A stretch of 64,000 bases of DNA from Arthrobacter sp. DNA4. GTDB lineage: Bacteria > Actinomycetota > Actinomycetes > Actinomycetales > Micrococcaceae. The stretch's first letter is position 1. Each line of letters opens with the position of its first letter. Made by a program: the position numbers and the translations under genes. The stretch lies in the NCBI RefSeq assembly GCF_024362385.1, contig NZ_CP101466.1, positions 1,116,001 through 1,180,000 of the forward strand, in the 5' to 3' direction. The notes under the pieces are model-generated. The model ran no database searches. It saw only the letters and a program-made list of their open reading frames with translations, and was not told the origin of the DNA. Positions 17,967 through 25,450 of this stretch are shown here, piece after piece.

Positions 17967-19316
17967 GTGACAACAACCCTCACCCGCACGCTGAAACTGC
18001 CCAGCCTGGTCCTGTTCGGCCTGGCGTATCTCACCCCGCTGATCGTCCTGGGGATCTTCGGGATCATCGCCGAAGCCACCGGCGGCGCGTCGCCGGCCGC
18101 CTACCTGGTGGCGCTGGTCGCCATGCTGTTCACCGCGCACAGCTACGGCCGGATGGCCATCGCCTACCCCGTGGCCGTCTCCGCGTACACCTACGTGCGC
18201 CGGTCCATCGACCCCCGCGTGGGCTTCCTGGTGGGCTGGGCCATCCTGCTGGACTACCTCTTCCTGCCCATGGTCATCTGGCTGATCGGCGGCTCCTATC
18301 TCAGCGCGCAGTTCCCCGGCATCCCCATCGGGCTCTGGATCGTGGGCTTCATCGTGGTCACCACGCTGCTGAACATCCTGGGCATCAAGGTGGCGGACAA
18401 GGCCAACTACGTGCTGATGGCGTTCCAGCTGCTGGTCATCATGTTCTTCGTGGCGCTGTCCATTGGCAACGTGGTGTCCACCTCGGGTGCCGGGGGACTG
18501 GTGAGCAGCCAGCCGTTCGTCAACGACACTTCCAGCTTCGCCACCATCTCCGCCGGCGCGGCCATCGCCGCCTACTCGTTCCTAGGGTTCGACGCCGTCA
18601 CCACCCTCACCGAGGAAACCGTCAACCCGCGCAAGACCATGCCGCGCGCCATCATGCTCGTGGCGCTGATCGGCGGCGGCATCTTCGTGGCCGTGTCCTA
18701 CGTGACCCAGCTGGTCCACCCCGGCGGCGAGTTCGAGGACTCGGCGTCCGCGGCCAGCTCCATCGCCCTGCAGATCGGCGGGCAGCTGTTCGGCGCCGTG
18801 TTCCTGGCCGGCCTGGTGGTGGCGCAGTTCGCCTCGGGCCTCGCCGCGCAGGCCAGCGCCTCCCGCCTGATGTACGCGATGGGCCGCGACTCCGTCCTGC
18901 CCAAGGCCGTCTTCGGCAGGCTCAGCGAGAAGTTCCACACCCCGGTGGTGAACCTGGTGATCACCGGCATCATCGGCCTGATCGCGATCTTCCTGGACGT
19001 GGCCACGTCGACGTCGTTCATCAACTTCGGTGCCTTCACCGCCTTCACGCTGGTGAACGCCTCGGTGGTGTTCCACTACGTGCGCCAGCGCCGGGCCGGG
19101 CAGCAACTGAACCCGGTGTCCTACGTGGTGGTCCCAGTGATCGGCGCGGTCATCTGCGCCTACCTGCTCTCCCAGCTGGACAGCAACGCCATTACGCTGG
19201 GGGTGTCCTGGCTGGTGCTGGGCGTGCTGGTCCTGGCCCTGATCACCCGCGGGTTCAAGGCAGCGCCGCCGGAGATGACGGCCACCGAGAAGGCGACGGT
19301 CGAGGCGGCTGCCTGA
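17967..19316 (+). CDS. APC family permease
   Basis: The 449-aa protein has about 12 membrane helices. The start of the first helix pair (LPSLVLFGLAYLTPLIVLGIFGII) and FLGFDAVTTLTEETVNPRKTMPRAI near residue 210 are typical of the amino acid/polyamine APC family. It lies between two nitrilase-superfamily genes, 10 bp after the first. It probably imports their substrate, perhaps an amide or amine related to amino acids. The GTG start follows AAGGAAACACC. Confidence 0.9.
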   Translation: MTTTLTRTLKLPSLVLFGLAYLTPLIVLGIFGIIAEATGGASPAAYLVALVAMLFTAHSYGRMAIAYPVAVSAYTYVRRSIDPRVGFLVGWAILLDYLFLPMVIWLIGGSYLSAQFPGIPIGLWIVGFIVVTTLLNILGIKVADKANYVLMAFQLLVIMFFVALSIGNVVSTSGAGGLVSSQPFVNDTSSFATISAGAAIAAYSFLGFDAVTTLTEETVNPRKTMPRAIMLVALIGGGIFVAVSYVTQLVHPGGEFEDSASAASSIALQIGGQLFGAVFLAGLVVAQFASGLAAQASASRLMYAMGRDSVLPKAVFGRLSEKFHTPVVNLVITGIIGLIAIFLDVATSTSFINFGAFTAFTLVNASVVFHYVRQRRAGQQLNPVSYVVVPVIGAVICAYLLSQLDSNAITLGVSWLVLGVLVLALITRGFKAAPPEMTATEKATVEAAA

Positions 19317-19364
19317 ACCTGTCTTGTTTGTAGCGTGGCTTTGGGGCCAAGGGAAGGAGCACTC

Positions 19365-20144
19365 GTGAGGATAGCGCTGGGGCAGCTGGAGTCGGGCGCC
19401 GACATCCGGGCCAACCTCGCCGTGATCGAACGGTTCGCCGCCGAGGCAGCGCGCGACGGCGCCGCACTGGTCGCCTTCCCGGAGTACGCCACCTACGAGA
19501 AGAAAAAGGTGGACGCGACGTTCCCCGCGGTGGCCCAGCCGCTGGACGGACCCGTCTGCCGGGAACTCGCCGCTATTGCCCGCCGCCACCGCATCGCGCT
19601 GGTGGCGGGCGTCGTGGAAACCTCGGACGAGCCAGGCCGGGCGTACAACACGCTGGTCGCTCTTGGGCCCGACGGCGACCGGCTGGCTTCCTACCGGAAG
19701 ATCCACCTTTTCGACGCCCAGGGCTTCGGGGAGTCCGAGTTCATCAAGCCCGGCCCGTCCACGGACCCGGTGGTGTTCGAACATGGGGGAGTGCGGTTCG
19801 GGCTGATGACCTGCTACGACCTGCGGTTCCCGGAGCTGGCGAGGTCACTGGCCGACGCCGGTGCGCAGGTTCTGCTGGTCTGCTCGTCCTGGGTACCGGG
19901 CGAGCACAAGACCGAGCAATGGCTGGCGCTGAACGCAGCCCGGGCCATCGAGAACAGCGTCTACGTGGCGGGCGTGTGCCAAGCGCCGCCCGTGTCCGTG
20001 GGGCGGAGCGTGCTGGTGGACCCGATGGGCGTTGTCGAGGCCGACCTTGGTTTGGAGCCAGGCGTCATGGCGGTGGAGGTGTCGCTGGAGACGGTGGATC
20101 GGGTACGGGAGTCGTTCCCGATGTTCCGGCAGCGGCGGCTGTAG
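19365..20144 (+). CDS. Carbon-nitrogen hydrolase (nitrilase superfamily), second enzyme
   Basis: The 259-aa protein has catalytic Glu40 (AFPEYAT), Lys112 (SYRKIHLF) and Cys150 (MTCYDLRFPE). The LFDAQGFGESEFIKPG segment is typical of the omega-amidase/Nit and deaminated-glutathione-amidase branch. The GTG start is well supported by GGGAAGGAGC upstream; the frame also extends 30 bases further up without a ribosome site. It is separated from the permease by 48 bp. Having two differing members of the family in one operon suggests consecutive reactions, such as nitrile to amide to acid, or two amide bonds of one substrate. Confidence 0.88.
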   Translation: MRIALGQLESGADIRANLAVIERFAAEAARDGAALVAFPEYATYEKKKVDATFPAVAQPLDGPVCRELAAIARRHRIALVAGVVETSDEPGRAYNTLVALGPDGDRLASYRKIHLFDAQGFGESEFIKPGPSTDPVVFEHGGVRFGLMTCYDLRFPELARSLADAGAQVLLVCSSWVPGEHKTEQWLALNAARAIENSVYVAGVCQAPPVSVGRSVLVDPMGVVEADLGLEPGVMAVEVSLETVDRVRESFPMFRQRRL

Positions 20145-20238
20145 GAACGGATATTGGCAGTTTCGGCAGTGATAACTGTTGAACTCCGGGTCCGGACGTG
20201 TCTACTCCGGCGCCCAAACCAATTTCCAATTCTTGGTG

Positions 20239-20874
20239 TTACAGTAAGCCCAGAATCTCTGCCTTCTTTGCGTTGAACTCAACTTCGGTGAGAATGCCCG
20301 CGTCCCGAAGCGAGGCGAGCTTGGAGAGTACCTCTGTGACATCTGGTGTGGTGATTGGTGCGGGGACCGCCGGCGGAGTCTTGGCAGGTGCAGGGAGCCG
20401 ATCCTTAATTATTCCCGATACGAGCGAGAATGCCTGCTCCGTCACCGTCGGCTTCTCCACGGGATCAGGAATGGCCTCACCGGAGAATGCCTCAGCGGCG
20501 GGCACACGCTGATTCTCAAGTACGAGTTCAAAATGCTTGAACATCCCGTCAGGCAACTTGATTAGCGAGCGCTTGCCGTCCGCCCAATCGACGCGAACGG
20601 TATGCGAAGATCCCATGGCATCGAACGTCGCGCCCACGGCCGCTGAAGCTGCCTTTCCAAGCCGCCCTGGAAGTACGGCTCCCGCTACTGCCTTGCTCAC
20701 ATCGCCCACCGGATTTTTCTTCCCGTCGGTGACAACTTCGTCCCAACCGGCCACGTTCTCAGGGGTTAACTTTCTGAACTTGAGCCCTGCCTGCACAACG
20801 AGTGTGCTGCCCAGTGGGGTGGACACAATCGCACCCTTGTAATCTCCGCCTACGACGCTCCCGTTAGCCACCAT
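20239..20874 (-). CDS. SHOCT domain protein
   Basis: The 211-aa protein ends in a clear SHOCT domain (LSKLASLRDAGILTEVEFNAKK), a short helical motif found at the C-terminus of many otherwise unrelated bacterial proteins. The N-terminal 120 residues form a PH-like beta domain (TLVVQAGLKFRKLTPENVAGW; VRVDWADGKRSLIKLPD), with a Pro-rich linker between. There is no membrane segment, so it is likely cytoplasmic. It stands alone, and its function is unknown. Confidence 0.82.
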   Translation of the reverse strand: MVANGSVVGGDYKGAIVSTPLGSTLVVQAGLKFRKLTPENVAGWDEVVTDGKKNPVGDVSKAVAGAVLPGRLGKAASAAVGATFDAMGSSHTVRVDWADGKRSLIKLPDGMFKHFELVLENQRVPAAEAFSGEAIPDPVEKPTVTEQAFSLVSGIIKDRLPAPAKTPPAVPAPITTPDVTEVLSKLASLRDAGILTEVEFNAKKAEILGLL

Positions 20875-21040
20875 GGCCGTAGTCTAACTACAGCCGGACA
20901 CAAAGGGGCGAATTTGATGCGAGAGCTTGGCGCGGGGGTGGCGTGTCCGGTAGGCGCTCGGGCCGTGCAACCCCGGAGCCAGGGTGCAGTGTGATAGGTC
21001 TGGGCCCCAACGGTGGGGGACTTTCACTACGACCCTCAAG

Positions 21041-21847
21041 TCAATCTTGGCCCCTTGCACGCTCGATAGCCCCCGGTCGGCGGATGTGAGATCTTCCTGC
21101 GTCTATCTCTCCGCCATCTCGCAGTTTGGCGATGTCATTTCCGACGGTACTCATGTGCACAGCAACTCGTGCAGCAATCTGGGACCGAGTCCACCCTTGC
21201 TCGTAAAGTGTCTTCGTTAGCGCCAGTCGTTCGTTAATGGCGTCTGTCTTTGAGATAGTAGGCAGGACGTCTGCCGAATTGCGACGTCTTGTCACCTCCA
21301 CAGGGACGGAATTCCCACCCAAGACTCGTGCTCCTATTGCGAGGCTTTGCATCTCGGCCGCTGTGGCACTGGTGTGCCGCTGTTCTGGGGTCAGTCCGTC
21401 ACGGTTCAGCGGCGGCTTCAGCGATGCGCGGAGAGACTTTTCAGTGCTGTCCACAAGTGAATCTGGAACAGCTACAAAGGACATCGCCAGGTTATTCGTC
21501 ATCCAGCTTGATAATTGCGTCTCATGATCCGGGAGTAGGCCAGGATGCGCGGACTTCCCACGCCACTCCGCCTGAAGACCCATCAGGGACGCAAGCGCCC
21601 GGCGGAGAGTCGAGTGAGATGTGGGGAGTTTATGATGCTTGGCGCGATTACGGAGAGACTTCGCTCGTCCGATGTAAATCAGATCACCTTGCCGAATGGG
21701 AGTCAGTGCAGGAGGCCAATTCAAATTCTTTGGGAAATCTCCCTGAAGAATCCATCTGTAGACTCCGGGTGACGTCGGAGTGGCGGCCCAGGCCTTTTCA
21801 CATGACTCGACGTCGCTCCATCTGTGATTTCGGGGCAAGGATTCCAT
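21041..21847 (-). CDS. GIY-YIG nuclease-like protein with C-terminal HTH
   Basis: The 268-aa protein has the GIY-YIG marks in order: GVY at 28-30, YIG at 58-60, Arg61 just after it, Glu136 in STEKSLRASLKPPLN and Asn148 at the end of that segment. This matches the spacing of the catalytic Tyr, Tyr, Arg, Glu and Asn of the fold. After a linker, residues 212-241 form a helix-turn-helix (LYEQGWTRSQIAARVAVHMS). The protein may recognise and nick DNA, or the domain may be a sensor. It is not a UvrC-type gene, having no other repair domain. It lies near the island edge and stands alone. Confidence 0.7.
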   Translation of the reverse strand: MESLPRNHRWSDVESCEKAWAATPTSPGVYRWILQGDFPKNLNWPPALTPIRQGDLIYIGRAKSLRNRAKHHKLPTSHSTLRRALASLMGLQAEWRGKSAHPGLLPDHETQLSSWMTNNLAMSFVAVPDSLVDSTEKSLRASLKPPLNRDGLTPEQRHTSATAAEMQSLAIGARVLGGNSVPVEVTRRRNSADVLPTISKTDAINERLALTKTLYEQGWTRSQIAARVAVHMSTVGNDIAKLRDGGEIDAGRSHIRRPGAIERARGQD

Positions 21848-22049
21848 TATCGAATATTAGCCCCCACTGCCAGGAATATTAGAAGCCGGGTGTTGCCAGA
21901 TCTTAGTGGAATCCACGGTGTTCAAAGCACTGTGGCCAGGAGCCTGTGCGAGGACCACGACCGGGCGCCTGAGGTGCCGAGGGCGGCGGAAATACCATCT
22001 AGCAGGGTCGGGGAATTCCTCCGTCGAGGGCGCGGGGCGTTGTAGCCAT

Positions 22050-22697
22050 CTACTCTTTGAACTCAAATTCGACGGTAACATCAGGATCGACGCTTGCGAT
22101 GATTCCGGAGTAGAACGACTTGGCCTGCTCCTTCAACGCTGCCTCGTTTTGAGTGATGAATTTCTGCTTGTTCTCGTCACTAAGAATGTTGTTGATCATG
22201 CGAGTTTCAACGGCTGGTGGTGTCAACCAGCTCAGCGTTCCGCTGCTCTCTAGGGGGTCCTCGAACGAGGGATCGTCAAAACCTAGGCCGATGAAATTCG
22301 GGATGGTCACCCGAAAGGACTCCGCGCCGTTGGGTTCGATCTTCACTTGGGACCCATCGATGCCCAATTTTGCATTGAACTTGTATTGGAGCAGCGTCGT
22401 CTTCGCGCTCGCGGGCACGGTTATGCCGAGAATCTCTCCATTGCTTTCTTGCCTCGAAACACCTTCGATGTGAAGGCTTAGCAAGGCGACCTCCTGGACG
22501 CGCGTGACGGCCTGAACTACCTGTGAATCGCGTTCGTTCGAGTTGCTGCTAAACAGCGAACCGAGAGCGAGAGCGTTAAGTCCACCGGATATGAAAGTGG
22601 CGCCAGTTCCCGCGACAATCAGCGCGGTGACCAGCAGGACAGGCCAAAGCAGAACCTTAACTTTGAAAAACTTCAGGGCTGCTTTGAAAAAGTTCAT
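22050..22697 (-). CDS. DUF4230 membrane-anchored protein
   Basis: The 215-aa protein has one N-terminal transmembrane segment (about 14-36, VLLWPVLLVTALIVAG) followed by an extracytoplasmic domain with the DUF4230 pattern (RVQEVALLSLHIEGV; LLQYKFNAKLGID; FRVTIPNFIGLGFD; C-terminal VDPDVTVEFEF). Proteins of this family are small and secreted or anchored, and of unknown role. The ATG start is 22697. About 200 bp of sequence without genes lies on either side. Confidence 0.82.
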   Translation of the reverse strand: MNFFKAALKFFKVKVLLWPVLLVTALIVAGTGATFISGGLNALALGSLFSSNSNERDSQVVQAVTRVQEVALLSLHIEGVSRQESNGEILGITVPASAKTTLLQYKFNAKLGIDGSQVKIEPNGAESFRVTIPNFIGLGFDDPSFEDPLESSGTLSWLTPPAVETRMINNILSDENKQKFITQNEAALKEQAKSFYSGIIASVDPDVTVEFEFKE

Positions 22698-22905
22698 GAC
22701 GGTTCAGTCTCCAGTCTTGTCCGACGGCGAAACGCCTTCAGTATTCAGCGGTGAGGGCCGGGTACAGCAGGTCGCGGTGTCGAGTCCCCCTCGAACCGTA
22801 TACGCAAGCAGGAACTGGTCTATTAGGGCGCGCCCCACCGACTTGGAATTGCGGCTCCGAGCAAGGCGTTCACTTCTGGTGCGCATGGAGCTTGTGCCAC
22901 CGGGG

Positions 22906-23409
22906 TTAGTCCGCAACGCGGGATTCCTGCTCGCTCAGCCTGCTGATGAGGCCGTCGTACCGGGAAAGCATGGGTTCCATGACGGAGTTGTCGGTGCTGG
23001 TTCGTCGGATCCCGTCTATCTCCAGGATCTGGTTGGTGATGCGGTGGAGGTCGGCGGTGCCGCGGGCCACCACCTTGGCCATAAGGTCCGCATCCCCGGT
23101 GGTGGCGCGCACTTCGATGACCTCCGGGATCGCGGCGAGCCCGCTTTCTTCCGAGCCGAACCGGGTCTGGCTGATCTCGAGCGAGAGGAAGGCCATCAGC
23201 TCGTAGCCCAGCGCCGCCGGGTCCAGCCTACGGCTGAAGGAGAGGAGCGCTCCGCTGCGCTCCAGCCGCGCCAGCCGGGCGTGGACGGTGTTGCGGGCGA
23301 CGCCGAGTGTCCGGGAGAGTGACAGGGCGCCGGCTTCGGGGTCCTTGTCCAGGGCAAGGATGATCCTGCCGTCGAGGGAATTGTGGGTGCTGGAGGCTGT
23401 GATGGTCAT
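22906..23409 (-). CDS. Lrp/AsnC family transcriptional regulator (copy 2)
   Basis: The 167-aa protein aligns end to end with the regulator at 8991-9494 (same HTH, GVARNTVHARLARLERSGAL; same RAM region, TTGDADLMAKVVARGTADL), with differences mainly in the linker and the last 30 residues. The ATG start 23409 corresponds to that of copy 1; the longer open frame upstream is read-through of the shared promoter region. Unlike copy 1 it has no intact aminotransferase on its other side: DNA of the defence island begins about 80 bp upstream. The frame is intact, so it may still be active and bind the same sites. Confidence 0.9.
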   Translation of the reverse strand: MTITASSTHNSLDGRIILALDKDPEAGALSLSRTLGVARNTVHARLARLERSGALLSFSRRLDPAALGYELMAFLSLEISQTRFGSEESGLAAIPEVIEVRATTGDADLMAKVVARGTADLHRITNQILEIDGIRRTSTDNSVMEPMLSRYDGLISRLSEQESRVAD

Positions 23410-23491
23410 ATTTTTGACCAGAGGTAATAGAAGTTGAGCAGAAGTCCCAAGCACGAATGGGTACCTTTCAATGTGGTACGAGTCACTTTGC
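23403..23491. repeat. Lrp control region, copy 2
   Basis: This copy matches 9488-9577 over most of its length, including the identical 26-bp core at 23429-23454, and diverges at about 23491, shortly before the position where the aminotransferase ATG would be expected. The remaining stretch to 23704 shows no gene and should carry the promoter of the DUF262 pair. Confidence 0.75.
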
Positions 23492-23704
23492 GAAGTAGAC
23501 ATGGGCGCCCTCGACAGCAATGGAAGCGAGAATTGACTAATCCACCTCACCATGGTCATTCCCGGTCTTCGGCAGCATCGACAGAGGGCTCGCCTGGGGG
23601 AGGAGTTTCAGATCCCCTGGTTGTCGGAGGCTGCCGATGTATATTTGTCGAAATTCGGTGGTTTTGAGCTCGCGGCTAATTGGGCTCACAAATAGGGTGG
23701 GTGC

Positions 23705-25450
23705 ATGGACGCAATACTCGAGAGACGAGCCGTCGGAGACATCGCAGGATCTTTCTTCGTTCCCGCCTACCAGCGCGGCTATCGGTGGGGGACCGAGGAG
23801 GTCGGACGCCTGCTCGACGACATTTGGGCGAGTAATGGCGACCCCTATTATTTGCAACCGCTCGTCGTGAAGCCGATGGAGGATGGCAGGTGGGAGTTGA
23901 TTGACGGTCAACAAAGGCTGACTTCGTTGTTTCTCATATTCCAGTACATGCGAAGCGAGGGTCTGCAAAACGCGGGCGCAGGGTTCACGATCGAATACGA
24001 GACGCGACCCGGAAGCGCAGGTTTCCTTAGCAACCCGACGGAAGACCGCCGGCGTGAGAACATTGACTTCCATCACATCTTCGCTGCATACGCGCGTATC
24101 AGTGAATGGTTCGCTCGCTACGAGCATCGCAAGCAATGGGCCGCGAATCGGTTCTACGATTACCTTTTCGAATCGGTGCAATTGATTTGGTATGAAGCTG
24201 CGAAGGAACTTGACTCGATTGCGCTCTTCACTCGCTTGAACGTTGGACGCATCCCGCTCTCGGATGCTGAACTCGTTAAAGCGCAACTGCTCGCCAAGCT
24301 TAAGCATTGCGAGGGTTCATCTGACCGCAGCGAGCAGACTGCCGCTCAGTGGGACCAGTTCGAGCGCGAACTCCGAGTACCGGAGGTCTGGGCGTTTGTG
24401 ACAACGCTTAGCGAAGATGAACCCACGCGAATTAGCTTGATCTTGGACACCCTTGCGGATCAGCACCGAGGAACGCCACCTGATGGGCATCGGCCGCGGT
24501 ACTACACGTTCGAGGCGCTGCGGCCAGTGATCGAGGCCGACCCGCAGGCATTTTGGGATGATGTGGTTAAACTGCATTCACTCGTCGTCGGTTGGTACGA
24601 GGATCGCGACATCTTCCACAAAGTGGGCTACTTGGTAGCGACCCGCAGACACACTTTCGGGGGACTTCTTGAGGCAGTGACCGGGCTGACTAGGTCTGCG
24701 CTCCAGACCGTGCTCGATGAACTCATTGCCAAGCACCTAAATCTCACTGCTGGCCAAGTCGCTGATCTCGACTACCAGAAGTCGGGATCGAAATGCTCGG
24801 ACGTCCTTCTGCTGATGAATGTTGAGACAGTCCGTCTCCGATCCGACTCAACAGAGCATTACTCATTTCATGCGCACTCTCGTGGCGTATGGTCCCTAGA
24901 ACACATCCACGCGCAGAATGCCCTCGACCTCAAGCGCGACGAGAAGGTGTGGACCGAATGGCTCCGGCTTCATCGCGGTGCCATCAACGACGTCCCGAGT
25001 ATCGACGAGGACCTGCGCAAAAACCTCTTGGCGGAAATTGATCGCGTCCTCGCGGCGATCGCCGACCCCAGGATCGTCGGGTTGGGCACCCAGTTTGATC
25101 AGACCAAAGCCCTCGTCGAAGCTGCGTTAACCGAGGGAAGAACCGATGGTGACGAAGGTGTGCATACGATCTCCAACCTTGCCTTGCTTGCGAGCGGCGA
25201 TAACAGCGCCCTGTCAAACTCGACATTTGAAGTGAAGAGGAGGGAGATCATCGGTCGCGACAAAGCGGGCTCTTACATCCCTCCGTGCACTCGCAACGTC
25301 TTCCTGAAGTACTACACGGATGCTGACGACCAGCAGATCCATTTCTGGGGAGTCCAGGACCGAGAGGCGTATCTGGACGCGATTTTCGCAGCAATTCAGC
25401 GGTACCTGACACCGGATCCCGAGTTGAGCCAAGAGGAGTTTGTCGCATGA
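23705..25450 (+). CDS. DUF262/DUF1524 protein, GmrSD-like
   Basis: The 581-aa protein has an N-terminal DUF262 (ParB-like/GmrS-type NTP-binding nuclease fold) with YQRGYRW at 22-28 and the hallmark DGQQRLT at 67-73. The C-terminal third has DUF1524 (HNH, GmrD-type) features: SLEHIHAQN at about 397-405 and the downstream ISNLALLASGDNSALSNSTF. GmrSD-type enzymes are type IV restriction systems that cut phage DNA with modified cytosine. A fused S-D architecture is known in this superfamily. The stop overlaps the next gene's start (ATGA), so the two are translationally coupled. The activity itself is inference. Confidence 0.87.
   Translation: MDAILERRAVGDIAGSFFVPAYQRGYRWGTEEVGRLLDDIWASNGDPYYLQPLVVKPMEDGRWELIDGQQRLTSLFLIFQYMRSEGLQNAGAGFTIEYETRPGSAGFLSNPTEDRRRENIDFHHIFAAYARISEWFARYEHRKQWAANRFYDYLFESVQLIWYEAAKELDSIALFTRLNVGRIPLSDAELVKAQLLAKLKHCEGSSDRSEQTAAQWDQFERELRVPEVWAFVTTLSEDEPTRISLILDTLADQHRGTPPDGHRPRYYTFEALRPVIEADPQAFWDDVVKLHSLVVGWYEDRDIFHKVGYLVATRRHTFGGLLEAVTGLTRSALQTVLDELIAKHLNLTAGQVADLDYQKSGSKCSDVLLLMNVETVRLRSDSTEHYSFHAHSRGVWSLEHIHAQNALDLKRDEKVWTEWLRLHRGAINDVPSIDEDLRKNLLAEIDRVLAAIADPRIVGLGTQFDQTKALVEAALTEGRTDGDEGVHTISNLALLASGDNSALSNSTFEVKRREIIGRDKAGSYIPPCTRNVFLKYYTDADDQQIHFWGVQDREAYLDAIFAAIQRYLTPDPELSQEEFVA

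Noticed and set aside
21041..21847. UvrC or intron homing endonuclease
   Set aside because: No UvrB-binding or RNase H-like domain and no intron or interrupted gene around it.
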